Source: Chlorobium sp.
GTDB taxonomy: Bacteria > Bacteroidota > Chlorobiia > Chlorobiales > Chlorobiaceae
Reading direction: 5' to 3'
Length of the DNA stretch: 64,000 nt
Assembly: GCA_005862225.1 (NCBI GenBank)
Contig: SZXV01000002.1
Span: 744,001-808,000, forward strand
Made by a program: the position numbers and the translations under genes. This document shows, one piece after another, positions 48,066 to 57,486 of this stretch (positions are counted from its first letter, which is position 1; every line of letters starts with the position of its first letter). The notes under the pieces were generated by a model, which did not search any database, had not been told where the DNA came from, and was given only the letters and a program-made list of their open reading frames with translations.

Positions 48066-49457
48066 ATGGCCAACATCGCGCATTATCGATCGCTTTACAT
48101 TCTGGTAAAACGACTGTTCGATATTCTGCTGCCCTATGGCGCCCTTTATATCTCATCACTCACTTACGGTGTTCCGTGGAACGAGCAATACGCCATGCTT
48201 GGTATACTTGGCGGTTTCGTATTTATGGCAGCAAACCAGTTTTATGGCAGTTATGATAACTGGCGTGGACGTTCGATGTTCGACACCGTCAAAATGCTAT
48301 GCAAGGCATGGGGAGCAACGCTTTCGACGCTCATCATTTTTGTGTTTCTGCTCAAACAGTCCTATGATTTTTCGCGCGTCGTTTTCCTATTATGGTCATT
48401 GTTGACCTTGCTTACGGTGTTGTTCTTCAGGTATATGTCGCGGCGAGCGCTCCGTTTTTTATTTAAGCGAGGATTCGCTGTTAAAAAGATTGCGATTGCC
48501 GGAGGGGGGAATGGAGGCCGCTATCTGATAAAGTTATTCGGGAACAATCCCTGCTTTGGTTATATCATTACCGGGCTGTATGACAACGATCCCGCGCTTC
48601 TTTCAAAGAGCGTTGATGGCGTAACTGTTTGCGGCAATCTTGAACAGGTCTCTGCAGACGCACAACGCGGCATTTTTGAAGAACTGTACCTGTGTCTCCC
48701 CCTCGGAGAGGAAAAAAACATAGTTACTATTCTCAATCAATTATCACAGACCACTGCGATTGTTAAATACGTACCCGATCTCTTTGCGTTCGACCTGCTG
48801 TATGCAAAGCTGATCGATATGCATGGGCTTCCCGTTATCAGCCTGTACGATTCACCGATGAGTTCTCCGTTATTCAGAGTTCTGAAACGTGTTGAAGACC
48901 TCTTGATCACATTGCTGATTCTGCTTATTATCTGGCCGGTCATGCTCATGATCGCCATTGGCGTAAAGCTCACTTCACCCGGCCCGATATTCTACCGTCA
49001 GACCCGTATCGGATGGAACGGCAAGCCATTCACTATACTGAAATTTCGTTCGATGCCAGTCGATCTCGAAAAAAACAGTGTGGTATGGGGAAGTGCGTCA
49101 CAAAAAATGACAACGAAATTCGGCCAGTTCATCAGGTCAACAAGTCTCGATGAACTCCCGCAGCTCCTGAATGTGCTGGCTGGCGACATGTCCATAGTCG
49201 GCCCGAGACCGGAACGGGATATTTTTATTGCAAATATAAGTGCAGAGGTGCCTCATTATATGCAGCGTCATATGGTGAAAGCTGGCATAACCGGATGGGC
49301 ACAGATCAATGGATTCCGGGGAGATACCAGTCTGAAAAAGCGGGTTGAGTGTGACCTGTTTTATATCACCAATTGGTCTTTGTCGTTCGACATGAAAATC
49401 ATTTTCCGAACAGCATTCGGTGGTTGGAAGTCGGGCTTTGGTTTGCAAACTCACTGA
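48066..49457 (+). CDS. Initiating sugar-phosphate transferase (polyprenyl glycosylphosphotransferase, WbaP/WcaJ type)
   Basis: 463 residues. Several N-terminal membrane helices and a Rossmann-like middle region (KKIAIAGGGNGGRYLIKLFG) precede the catalytic C-terminal domain: GPIFYRQTRIGWNGKPFTIL, KFRSM, SLDELPQLLNVLAGDMSIVG then PRPERD. It attaches the first sugar phosphate to undecaprenyl phosphate, starting repeat-unit assembly. Which sugar is used cannot be read. It follows wzz by 38 bases. Confidence 0.9.
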   Translation: MANIAHYRSLYILVKRLFDILLPYGALYISSLTYGVPWNEQYAMLGILGGFVFMAANQFYGSYDNWRGRSMFDTVKMLCKAWGATLSTLIIFVFLLKQSYDFSRVVFLLWSLLTLLTVLFFRYMSRRALRFLFKRGFAVKKIAIAGGGNGGRYLIKLFGNNPCFGYIITGLYDNDPALLSKSVDGVTVCGNLEQVSADAQRGIFEELYLCLPLGEEKNIVTILNQLSQTTAIVKYVPDLFAFDLLYAKLIDMHGLPVISLYDSPMSSPLFRVLKRVEDLLITLLILLIIWPVMLMIAIGVKLTSPGPIFYRQTRIGWNGKPFTILKFRSMPVDLEKNSVVWGSASQKMTTKFGQFIRSTSLDELPQLLNVLAGDMSIVGPRPERDIFIANISAEVPHYMQRHMVKAGITGWAQINGFRGDTSLKKRVECDLFYITNWSLSFDMKIIFRTAFGGWKSGFGLQTH

Positions 49458-49481
49458 ATAAATGTTGATGGTTGTAAATTC

Positions 49482-50403
49482 ATGATTCAGAAGATGTTAA
49501 AAGAGGTTTATTGTCCTGATTGTGGTGGAAATGGGGTGCTGGTAGGACCAATTCCCGATTCTGTTTTTTTTGCTGGGAGAACGGTTGAAAAGCCTTTAAA
49601 GGGAGGCAGACTGTATCGATGCTCTTTGTGTACTCTCGGATTTAGATGGCCAAGACTGGATAAAAAACAACTTGATGATCTTTACAAACAAGGAGATGAG
49701 AATACTTGGAGCTCCGCTCCAACTGCCAGGACAGATTGGCAAATCGGACGAGATTTACTGAAGGATCTCTTGTCACGAGGCATGAGTATTCTTGATGTAG
49801 GCTGTTTTGATGGAGGATTTCTTGAGCCTTTGGTTGATCTTTATGCCTGCAACGGCATAGAGATTTATTCACTGGCTGCAAAACGCGCTGCCAAAAAAGG
49901 CGTTACAATTATCGGCTCCGATTTTGCCGATGTTAGTGGCTCTTTTGATTGCATTACGGCTTTTGATGTCATTGAGCATATTGAAATATCCAGGGCGTTT
50001 TCTCGATAGTTGTCTAAATGCTGTTAGGTCAGGCGGTTATATTCTTATATCTGTTGGGAATCTTGATGCATTTAAGTTTCGATTTATGGGCAGTCAATAC
50101 TGGTATTGCACTATGCCAGAACATATTTCATTTGTTAGTCCACTATGGATAAGGAATATGAATTGTGGCCAGTTTATAATTAAGAACGAGATATTCTTTG
50201 CACATAGCAAATTATCTTTGCTCGTGGCGTTGAAGGAGAGTATGACAAACATTATATATATTTTGAGTCCTTCTTTGATCGGGGTGATTCGCAAACGAGT
50301 CGTTAGACTGAAAAATATGCAATTGAACTCTGAATCGGTTAGTTATCCACCGTGCTGGATGTCAGCAAAAGATCATTTTATGGTGATACTACGAAAAATA
50401 TAA
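49482..50403 (+). pseudogene. Class-I SAM methyltransferase with zinc-ribbon-like N-terminus, frameshifted
   Basis: The first part (49482-50009) has two CxxC pairs (CPDCGG, CSLCTLG), then the SAM motif ILDVGCFDGGFLEPL and DCITAFDVIEHIE. The reading frame then changes: the continuation PGRFLDSCLNAVRSGGYILI is in the +1 frame, from about 49985 to 50403, ending VILRKI. Joined, the parts give one methyltransferase of about 300 residues of the kind that modifies sugars in surface polysaccharides. No homopolymer marks the shift point. It is either a real mutation or a sequencing error. Confidence 0.72.
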
Positions 50404-50896
50404 GTCATCCTTTTTTCCGAAATATACTGGACAATCTCCTGCATATGGTTGTGAGTGCGGTACTTTTATTAGTAAAGTGCCACCCAGCCGGTAGACAAAA
50501 AGTGGCTGAGTTTAAATTGTTAACCTGACCTGTTCATACAGCGGAAAGGCGCTGCCTTTTTTTACCTTTAACTTTTCTGTCTGTTTGTTCTTCTCCAGAT
50601 ACAACAGCTCCTTCTGTGGAGTAACTCACGTATCACAAGCTCACTCGTTGATTTTGATCGTTACAATAACAAAAATTGCGGGAATCAAGCCATGCGAAAG
50701 CTATAATCGGCCAACGCTTCCTGGTGACCTGTCAAAGGAAAAAAAGTATTTTTGATGGATATAACACAGATCATACTCGACGAAATGATCGAACAGATGG
50801 TCGCTCACGAGCTAAACCAGGCAACATGCATTTGTGAAGCCAAACGGCATAGCCGTTGCCGTGATGCGGGAAAACTGATACCGAAAGAATAGAGTA
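50404..50896 (+). other. 493-base gap without a clear gene
   Basis: No recognisable protein family on either strand. A 45-codon frame 50755-50892 (MDITQIILDEMIEQMVAHEL at the start) has AAAGGAAAAAAAG upstream at a rather long distance; I do not recognise it. The base composition is mixed and the segment may be a recombination scar between the methyltransferase and the flippase. Confidence 0.4.
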
Positions 50897-52225
50897 TTGT
50901 CAACATCTCCAAATCCTTTTTGGCTCAGGTTAGCCCCGCAGTTTCTCCGCCAGCGCCTTCAAGGCAAGGCAACACTCCATGATATTATCCAGAATACTGG
51001 ATGGCTTTTGGCAGACAAGTTCCTCCGCTTGGGTATGGGGCTACTCGTCAGTGCATGGGTTGCCCGTTACCTTGGACCTTCGCAGTATGGAGAGCTTGCC
51101 TATGTCCTTTCCGTTGTCGTTTTTTTTCAGGTTCTCAGCCAGCTTGGTCTTGATGGCATTGCTATACGCGACATGGCTCGTGACAGGGAAGCTGCATCTG
51201 CCATTCTCGGCACCGTTTTCCGGTTGCGTATCATCACAGGGTTTTTCTGCTGGCTGGGTGCTGTTGGTTTGATGGCTCTGTTCAGGCCAGGGGATTCCTC
51301 TACCTTGCTTCTGACCGCCATCGTTGCAGGATCTTTGGTGTTTCAGGCGGCTGATACTGTTGACCTGTGGTTCCAGAGCCAGACACAGAGCAAGAGGACT
51401 GTTTTAGCGAAAACAATCTCCTACCTGCTCAATAGTCTTTTCAAGATAAGCCTCATTCTCTCAAACGCTCCATTGCTGTATTTTGCAATAGCAGGACTTG
51501 CGGAAATCGCCATGTCTGCCATTGCGCTCTACGTTTCATACGGCAGGTTTCCCGCTCCGGTCAAATGGGCGTGGGATATTGGATGGGGAAAGCGGCTGCT
51601 GAAAGAGTCTTGGCCCTATATGCTTTCCGGCCTTGCCATTACGATCTACATGCGAATTGATCAGATTATGTTACGCGAAATGCTCGGTACGCATGAGCTT
51701 GGTATCTTCTCGGCAGCCTTGCCATTTTCGACAACCTGGTACTTCATTCCTATGATGATTGCACAAAGTACCGGGGCTTCAATAGCAAAAAAAAAGCAGA
51801 GTGACCGAGCAGGATATGAGCGGGCAATTGATCGCCTCTTTTCCCTGATGTGGTGGATAATGTTGCCGTTATGTATTGCGATTGCATTATTATCAGTACC
51901 GATTATTAAGTTGCTATACGGGGAGGCATATTCGGAATCCTCAAATGTTCTTGCTGTTCATTGCTTTGCAAATATTCCGATAGCTCTCGGCGTTATGCAG
52001 GGGATTTGGATTGTCAATGAGCGAAAGAATATGCTTTCTTTAGCTCTGACCGTAATAGGAGCAATAACAAATATTGGCTTAAACTTTTTTATGATACCTA
52101 AATACGGAGCATTGGGAGTCGCAGCGGCAACAGTAGCAAGTCACTGCGTATCGGTATTTTCAACTGTGGTATTTGCACCGCAAATTTTCCGTCGTCAGTT
52201 CTTGAGTTTGCTTTGGTTCAAGTGA
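50897..52225 (+). CDS. Wzx-type oligosaccharide flippase
   Basis: 442 residues with about 12 to 14 hydrophobic segments. The N-terminus after the start is FLRLGMGLLVSAWVARYLGP, then SQYGELAYVLSVVVFFQVLS, the polysaccharide-biosynthesis (PF01943) signature. It flips lipid-linked repeat units to the periplasm. The only start giving the full first helix is TTG 50897, so the exact start is uncertain. Confidence 0.88.
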   Translation: MSTSPNPFWLRLAPQFLRQRLQGKATLHDIIQNTGWLLADKFLRLGMGLLVSAWVARYLGPSQYGELAYVLSVVVFFQVLSQLGLDGIAIRDMARDREAASAILGTVFRLRIITGFFCWLGAVGLMALFRPGDSSTLLLTAIVAGSLVFQAADTVDLWFQSQTQSKRTVLAKTISYLLNSLFKISLILSNAPLLYFAIAGLAEIAMSAIALYVSYGRFPAPVKWAWDIGWGKRLLKESWPYMLSGLAITIYMRIDQIMLREMLGTHELGIFSAALPFSTTWYFIPMMIAQSTGASIAKKKQSDRAGYERAIDRLFSLMWWIMLPLCIAIALLSVPIIKLLYGEAYSESSNVLAVHCFANIPIALGVMQGIWIVNERKNMLSLALTVIGAITNIGLNFFMIPKYGALGVAAATVASHCVSVFSTVVFAPQIFRRQFLSLLWFK

Positions 52226-52338
52226 TATGTGTATTTGCTCCGTTGTTTTTACAAATAAATAAAACCTGTTGTCATCGTTGCAAGTAAGAGGAAAATGCCA
52301 AGAATATTTGATAATAGAGGTAACGAAAATACCTGGCT

Positions 52339-53279
52339 ATGAGTAAAAAAATACTTGTTACCGGAGGTGCCGGTTTCCTTGGATCGCATTTATGCGAGCG
52401 ATTGCTTGCAGAGCGTCACGATGTGCTCTGTGTTGATAATTTTTTTACTGGCACGAAGCAAAATATTCTGCACTTACTCGGCAATCCACAATTCGAAATG
52501 ATGCGTCATGATGTAACGTTTCCACTTTATGTTGAAGTTGATCAAATTTATAACCTTGCGTGTCCAGCAAGTCCGATACATTATCAGTTCGATCCAGTGC
52601 AAACCACCAAAACCAGTGTTCATGGCGCTATATAAATATGCTTGGACTTGCAAAAAGAGTTAAGGCAAGAATTCTGCAAGCTTCAACAAGCGAAGTCTAT
52701 GGTGATCCTGAAGTACATCCGCAGCATGAAGGTTATTGGGGAAAGGTAAACCCTATAGGGATTCGTAGTTGTTATGACGAAGGAAAACGGTGCGCAGAGA
52801 CATTGTTTTTTGACTATTACCGGCAGCACAATCTTGATATCAAGGTTGTCAGGATATTTAATACTTATGGTCCGAAAATGCATCCTAATGATGGGCGTGT
52901 TGTAAGCAACTTCATTGTGCAGGCGTTGAAGGGTGAGGATATTACGATTTACGGTGACGGTAGCCAAACTAGAAGTTTTTGTCATGTAGATGACATGGTT
53001 CAGGCGTTTATCCTGATGATGAACACCGAAAAAGGGTTTACCGGGCCGGTTAATGTTGGCAATCCTTGTGAATACAGCATACTTGAACTTGCAGAAAAAA
53101 CGTTGTCGTTTGTGGGGAGCAAGTCCCGGATTGTTTATCTCCCACTGCCTCAGGATGACCCCAAGCAGAGAATGCCGGATATCACGATTGCTCAATCGAA
53201 ACTCGACTGGACACCGAAAGTTCAATTGGATGAGGGATTAAAAGGCACGATTGAGTATTTCAGGAAAACCATAAAATGA
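52339..53279 (+). pseudogene. UDP-glucuronate decarboxylase-like SDR gene broken by a 2-bp TA expansion
   Basis: The first frame (52339-52635) gives [20 protein letters not shown] and [20 protein letters not shown]; the second (from about 52636) gives [40 protein letters not shown] and [19 protein letters not shown]. Joined, they make a near-complete ~312-residue UXS, which turns UDP-glucuronate into UDP-xylose. The expected GCT ATA AAT ATG at the join reads GCTATATAAATATG: an extra TA in a short TA run (52629-52634). The active-site YxxxK is YDEGK, as in UXS. Confidence 0.85.
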
Positions 53280-53305
53280 GAATATAATTGCGTCGCCCTG
53301 ATTAA

Positions 53306-54034
53306 ATGTATTATGAAGATGATATGCAGAAGTTAAAAAATTTAATACTTAAAGCAGTAAATGTTACAGGCTATTCTATTTCAAGAAACGAATATTCTCG
53401 ACTTTATTCTGTTTTAGATCAATTTGATATTGATATGGTCTTAGATATTGGCGCTAATATTGGTCAATTTGGAAGTTCATTAAGGCACTCTGGTTATAAA
53501 GGTAAAATTGTCAGCTTTGAGCCACTCGAAGATGCGCATACTCAATTAAAAAAGTTATCGAAGAAAGATAAAAAATGGGCGGCTCATCCACGTGTTGCTG
53601 TCGGTGATTGTGATGGCAAAATAGAAATTAATATTGCTGGTAACTCAGAATCCTCTTCAATACTTCCAATGCTCAAATTACATTCTGATGTTGAAAAAGG
53701 TTCAGAATATATTGGAAAGGTTTTAGTAAATATTGTAAAGCTGGACTCAGTAGCTCAGCAATATATACATAACTCTAAAAATCCCTTTTTGAAAATTGAT
53801 ACACAGGGTTATGAGTGGGCAGTGCTTGATGGCGCCAAAGAAATATTACCTCGAATTAAGGGAATACTTTGTGAACTGTCACTTGTGGAGTTGTATGAAG
53901 GGCAGCGTCTATGGATGGATATGCTAAACCGGCTTAAAAATGAAGGATTTACACTCTGGTCTATTCAGAGGGGATTTGAGGACCGTATATCCGGACGCAC
54001 ATTGCAAATTGACGCAACTTTTTTTCGTTTATAA
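53306..54034 (+). CDS. FkbM-family methyltransferase
   Basis: 242 residues. SAM-binding MVLDIGANIGQFGSSLRHSG (about 45-64), VSFEPLEDAHTQL, and the late FLKIDTQGYEWAVLDGA (about 164-180) are the FkbM landmarks. It likely O-methylates a sugar of the surface polysaccharide. AT-rich compared with the export genes upstream. ATG 53324 (MQKLKNLIL) is another possible start. A stem-loop follows its stop. Confidence 0.88.
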   Translation: MYYEDDMQKLKNLILKAVNVTGYSISRNEYSRLYSVLDQFDIDMVLDIGANIGQFGSSLRHSGYKGKIVSFEPLEDAHTQLKKLSKKDKKWAAHPRVAVGDCDGKIEINIAGNSESSSILPMLKLHSDVEKGSEYIGKVLVNIVKLDSVAQQYIHNSKNPFLKIDTQGYEWAVLDGAKEILPRIKGILCELSLVELYEGQRLWMDMLNRLKNEGFTLWSIQRGFEDRISGRTLQIDATFFRL

Positions 54035-54037
54035 CAT

Positions 54038-54070
54038 TGCATGCATACAGCCATGCGTGTATGGCTTGCA
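54038..54070. other. Stem-loop after the FkbM gene
   Basis: TGCATGCATACA and TGTATGGCTTGCA form an imperfect 11-12 bp stem around a loop of about 8 bases, directly after the stop codon. There is no T-run, so it may be an RNA-stabilising hairpin rather than a terminator. Confidence 0.4.
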
Positions 54071-54159
54071 GGATTCTGTCTAACTCTCATCCGGAGAAAA
54101 TTAGAAAAATAGTGCATGAACCCATCATTGAAACAGGAGTGTTGTTGAAAAGTGTCGTG

Positions 54160-54196
54160 CAGGGTTTCGGATTATACTTTGGTGTTGGAAACCCTG
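54160..54196. repeat. 9-bp perfect inverted repeat in the FkbM-glycosyltransferase gap
   Basis: CAGGGTTTC (54160-54168) and GAAACCCTG (54188-54196) are exact reverse complements, 19 bases apart. Role unknown. Confidence 0.4.
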
Positions 54197-54232
54197 GAGA
54201 ATAATGCATGCTTGAGCCTCAGAAAATACGAT

Positions 54233-54286
54233 ATCGTTTGTGGCACCATAGAGTATTTCTGGAAAACCCATTTTTCAAAAGTATAA
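54233..54286 (+). pseudogene. Possible C-terminal scrap of a second nucleotide-sugar epimerase/decarboxylase
   Basis: The frame reading GTIEYFWKTHFSKV and a stop (54242-54286) mirrors the end of the UXS-like gene, which finishes [11 protein letters not shown]. It has no start or upstream domain. It is probably a leftover of recombination, but the match is short. Confidence 0.25.
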
Positions 54287-54287
54287 A

Positions 54288-55247
54288 ATGAGAAGTGCAG
54301 TTCTATTTATTGTTTTCAACAGACCGGACACAACAAAAAAGGTATTTGAGGCGATCAGAAAGGCTCAGCCATCTCGGCTTTATGTTACGGCTGATGCCCC
54401 AAGGCTTGATAGAGCGGGCGAACAGGAGAAATGCAAGGAGGTACGACGGATTGCAACAGCAGTTGACTGGGATTGTGAGGTCAAAACTCTTTTCAGGGAA
54501 AAGAACCTTGGTTCAAAAATTGCAATTTCAAGCGCGATCGACTGGTTTTTTGAGCATGAAGAGGAGGGAATTATTCTGGAGGATGATGTGTTGCCGGTGT
54601 CAACTTTTTTTCCTTATTGTGACGAACTGCTTGAGCGATATCGACATGATGAAAGGGTTGGGGTGATCAGCGGATCTAACCTTGTTTCAAAACGCTTTAC
54701 TCCTAAGGAAAGCTATTTCTTCTCACGGCAGAATGCTGTTTGGGGATGGGCAAGTTGGCGCAGGGCTTGGCAATACTACGATATTACAATGCGGGATTGG
54801 CCTGAGTGGCGTGATAAGGGGGGATTAAAATCAATTTTAGATAGAAATAAGTTATTTGAATCTTACTGGACATCAATCTTTGATATTGCTTACAATGGCG
54901 GGATCATTACCTGGGATTATCAATGGACCTGCACATGCTGGTATCATGGAATGGTTACCGCATTACCCGCCCATAACCAGACTTACAATATCGGCTTTGC
55001 TCGTCCGGATGCAGTCCATACCAAGGGCGATGTGCCTGACTACATAAAGAAATCTATACCAGAGCCACTTGAGTTCCCCTTAACACATCCTGTCGATGTT
55101 GAACGCTCAGTGGATGCAGACGCATTAATTGACCGCTATGTATTCAGAGCTAACAAAAGAGTATTCATACAAAGAAAAATCAGGCAGATACCTCTGATTG
55201 GAGACTTGTTAAGTAAAATCAAACAAAGCATCCTAAAAGTCCTATAA
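54288..55247 (+). CDS. GT-A fold glycosyltransferase-like protein (GNT-I/POMGnT type)
   Basis: 319 residues. It opens AVLFIVFNRPDTTKKVFEAI, and has the acidic metal/nucleotide motif ILEDDVLP (about 96-103) and WGWASWRRAW with WDYQWTCTCW further on. This is the layout of glycosyltransferases resembling eukaryotic GNT-I, often found in capsule clusters. No signal peptide or membrane helix. It starts 1-2 bases after the epimerase scrap stop. Confidence 0.8.
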   Translation: MRSAVLFIVFNRPDTTKKVFEAIRKAQPSRLYVTADAPRLDRAGEQEKCKEVRRIATAVDWDCEVKTLFREKNLGSKIAISSAIDWFFEHEEEGIILEDDVLPVSTFFPYCDELLERYRHDERVGVISGSNLVSKRFTPKESYFFSRQNAVWGWASWRRAWQYYDITMRDWPEWRDKGGLKSILDRNKLFESYWTSIFDIAYNGGIITWDYQWTCTCWYHGMVTALPAHNQTYNIGFARPDAVHTKGDVPDYIKKSIPEPLEFPLTHPVDVERSVDADALIDRYVFRANKRVFIQRKIRQIPLIGDLLSKIKQSILKVL

Positions 55248-55463
55248 ATCGAGAAATACACAACAGGCAACCACATAACAATAAATTTAGGTATGGTGAA
55301 AAGAATAATAAAAAAGTTTTTTCGTTTTATTCAAGTTGCAAGTTAAAATTAGAGATTTGCTTTTGGAAGTAAAAAATCAATTTCGTTCGCTATTCTTTTA
55401 ACAGGATCGATCTAAACAATGTTAGGAGCATTGAAACCGAACGCCATATAAAGAAACATTAAT

Positions 55464-56159
55464 ATGCATAAGAGTTCTATCCTTAGAATGCAGTGGTTTG
55501 TAGATAATTACGCCTCAAAGATAAACAAGAGGGAAGTAAAGGTGCTTGATGTAGGCAGCTATGATGTAAATGGTTCTTATAAGCATCTTTTCAACGAACA
55601 AAAATATACTTACACGGGGTTGGATATGGAAGATGGGCCCAACGTTGATATTGTTCTAAGGAATCCATATGATTGGGAAGCGATCGACGCAGACAGCTTT
55701 GATGTAGTGATATCGGGTCAAGCATTTGAGCATATTGAATTCTTTTGGAAAATCATGGAAGAAATGACAAGAGTTCTCAAAAAGGATGGTCTTCTATGTA
55801 TAATTGCACCAAATGGGTTCGGTGAACACCGGTATCCAGTAGATTGTTATCGTTTCTTTACTGATGGAATGCTTGCTTTAGCCAGGTATGTCACTCTAGA
55901 GCCAGTGCATGTGCATACTAACTGTGCACCGAATCTAAATTTAGCTGACTGGTATAGTGAATCATGTGCAGATTCAATATTGATAGCCCGAAAGACTTAT
56001 AATGGAGAACCAAGACATCCAGATTTTAAAACCTATAGGTGTATTCCTGAAGATCAAGAAACACTTAGAGATGGTTTATTGACATATTCCGGGAAGAACA
56101 ATATTCAACGTTTCTTGCGCAAGATACAAGAAAAGATGGCTTTGGCCTGCCTCCTTTAG
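55464..56159 (+). CDS. Class-I SAM methyltransferase whose 3' end runs into glycosyltransferase DNA
   Basis: 231 residues. [19 protein letters not shown] (about 24-42), then [17 protein letters not shown] (about 77-93) and [16 protein letters not shown] are Methyltransf_11 landmarks. The last codons (MALACLL, stop at 56157) are read out of frame from DNA that encodes the C-terminal half of a glycosyltransferase, so the native C-terminus has been replaced at about 56130. The catalytic domain looks complete, so a working enzyme is possible. A 216-base AT-rich gap with nothing recognisable precedes it. Confidence 0.75.
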   Translation: MHKSSILRMQWFVDNYASKINKREVKVLDVGSYDVNGSYKHLFNEQKYTYTGLDMEDGPNVDIVLRNPYDWEAIDADSFDVVISGQAFEHIEFFWKIMEEMTRVLKKDGLLCIIAPNGFGEHRYPVDCYRFFTDGMLALARYVTLEPVHVHTNCAPNLNLADWYSESCADSILIARKTYNGEPRHPDFKTYRCIPEDQETLRDGLLTYSGKNNIQRFLRKIQEKMALACLL

Positions 56160-56401
56160 AGGCCATGGCTCACAACTGCCCGGTTATTAGCAGTAATACG
56201 AGTTCGATGCCTGAAGTTATTAGGGATGCTGCCGAATTCTTCAACCCTGCGTCAATTGGTGATATTGCCTCCGCAATTGAACGGGTGGTTTATGCACCAA
56301 GCAGAAGAAATGAGCTTGTAACGCTTGGTCAAAAGCGTCTTACTCATTTTTCTTGGCGACGTTGCGCGGATGAGACCCTCACTGTTTATAGCCCTTACTG
56401 A
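56132..56401 (+). pseudogene. C-terminal fragment of a GT4-family glycosyltransferase
   Basis: The frame reads [20 protein letters not shown], then [15 protein letters not shown] and a stop at 56399. This is the sugar-nucleotide-binding E-x7-E region that forms the last quarter of GT4 (mannosyltransferase-like) enzymes. The first ~280 residues are absent; the DNA is fused to the methyltransferase gene. ATG 56165 could start an 78-residue product, but it would be non-functional as a transferase. Confidence 0.8.
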
Positions 56402-56408
56402 ATCACAA

Positions 56409-57332
56409 ATGAACAATGTTGCTCTGATTTGCGGAATAAGCGAGCAGGACAGTACCTTGCTGGAGCAGTTGCTGCTTACCAAAGGTTACGAAGCGCGGGG
56501 AACATCTCGATATGCTAAAGGCAGTAATATTCCTGATCTTCTTCGTTTGGGAATTCGCGATAGAATATAATTGCTCTCAATGGTTCCAGAAGACTTTCGA
56601 AGTGTTTTTATGGCACTCAAAAAGAGCAAACCAAATGAAGTTTATTTTTTTCGCAGAAGAGTCATCGGTTGCACGCTCTTTTGAACAACCAGCCGAGACC
56701 ATGCAAAGTATTGCTTTGGGTGCACTGAATATCCTTGAAGCTTGCAGGATGGTAGAGTCACCAATAAAACTTTACCATGCAGGTTCCAGTGAATGCTTTG
56801 GAGATACTGGTGGAGTGGCAGCCAATGAGCGAACCCCATTTCATCCTCGTAGCCCCTGCCGGAGCAAAAGCTTAAGCATTTTGGTTTGTTTCCCTGTAGC
56901 GTGATATTATTCAATCATCAGTCTTTTGTAACTCAGAAAATTATTAGTGCAGCTCGGCGGATCGCCAACGGGGCATCAGAAAAGCTTCAACTCGGCCAGC
57001 TTGATATAGCGCATGACTGGGGATAGGCTCCTGAATACGTCGAGGCAATGTGGCTTTTGTTGCAGCAGGATGCTCCTGATGATTACGTAATCGCTACAGG
57101 CCATACACACACCCTTGAATCATTTGTTTCGTCAGTCTTTGTAACTTTCGGTCTTGATTGGCGAGAGCATGTTGAACAAAATCTGGAATTATTCCGACCA
57201 ACAGATTTAAAGGTAAGTAGGGCGGATCCCTGCATGGTAAAAGCTAAACTTGGTTGGGAGGCTTGTTTTGGGTTAAGTGAAGTTATTAAGGGAATGATCG
57301 GTAGCGAGGAGGTTGGGTGTAGGATTTGTTAA
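56409..57332 (+). pseudogene. Decayed GDP-mannose 4,6-dehydratase-like gene
   Basis: Pieces of one SDR protein occur in order in different frames: MNNVALICGISEQDSTLLEQ (56409 on), FEQPAETMQSIALGALNILE and HAGSSECFGDTGG (about 56690-56820), HPRSPC in place of the usual HPRSPYAVAK, then QKIISAARRIANGASEKLQL, DWG followed by a stop codon, and AMWLLLQQDAPDDYVIATGH (57047 on) to the C-terminus. At least two frameshifts and one internal stop are needed. The catalytic Tyr/Lys region is lost. It once supplied GDP-6-deoxy sugars such as fucose or rhamnose. Confidence 0.82.
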
Positions 57333-57486
57333 ATATAGTTGGTCGTATTACAAAATAGCATTCTATTTATTAGACTTTTTTATTCCGGGATAATAGTATC
57401 TGCAACTACATCCTGAATCAATTGTTGGTAAGTAACGTATATTTTAATAAAAATTAGAAATAGCAAAAATTTGAATTTAGTAAATA

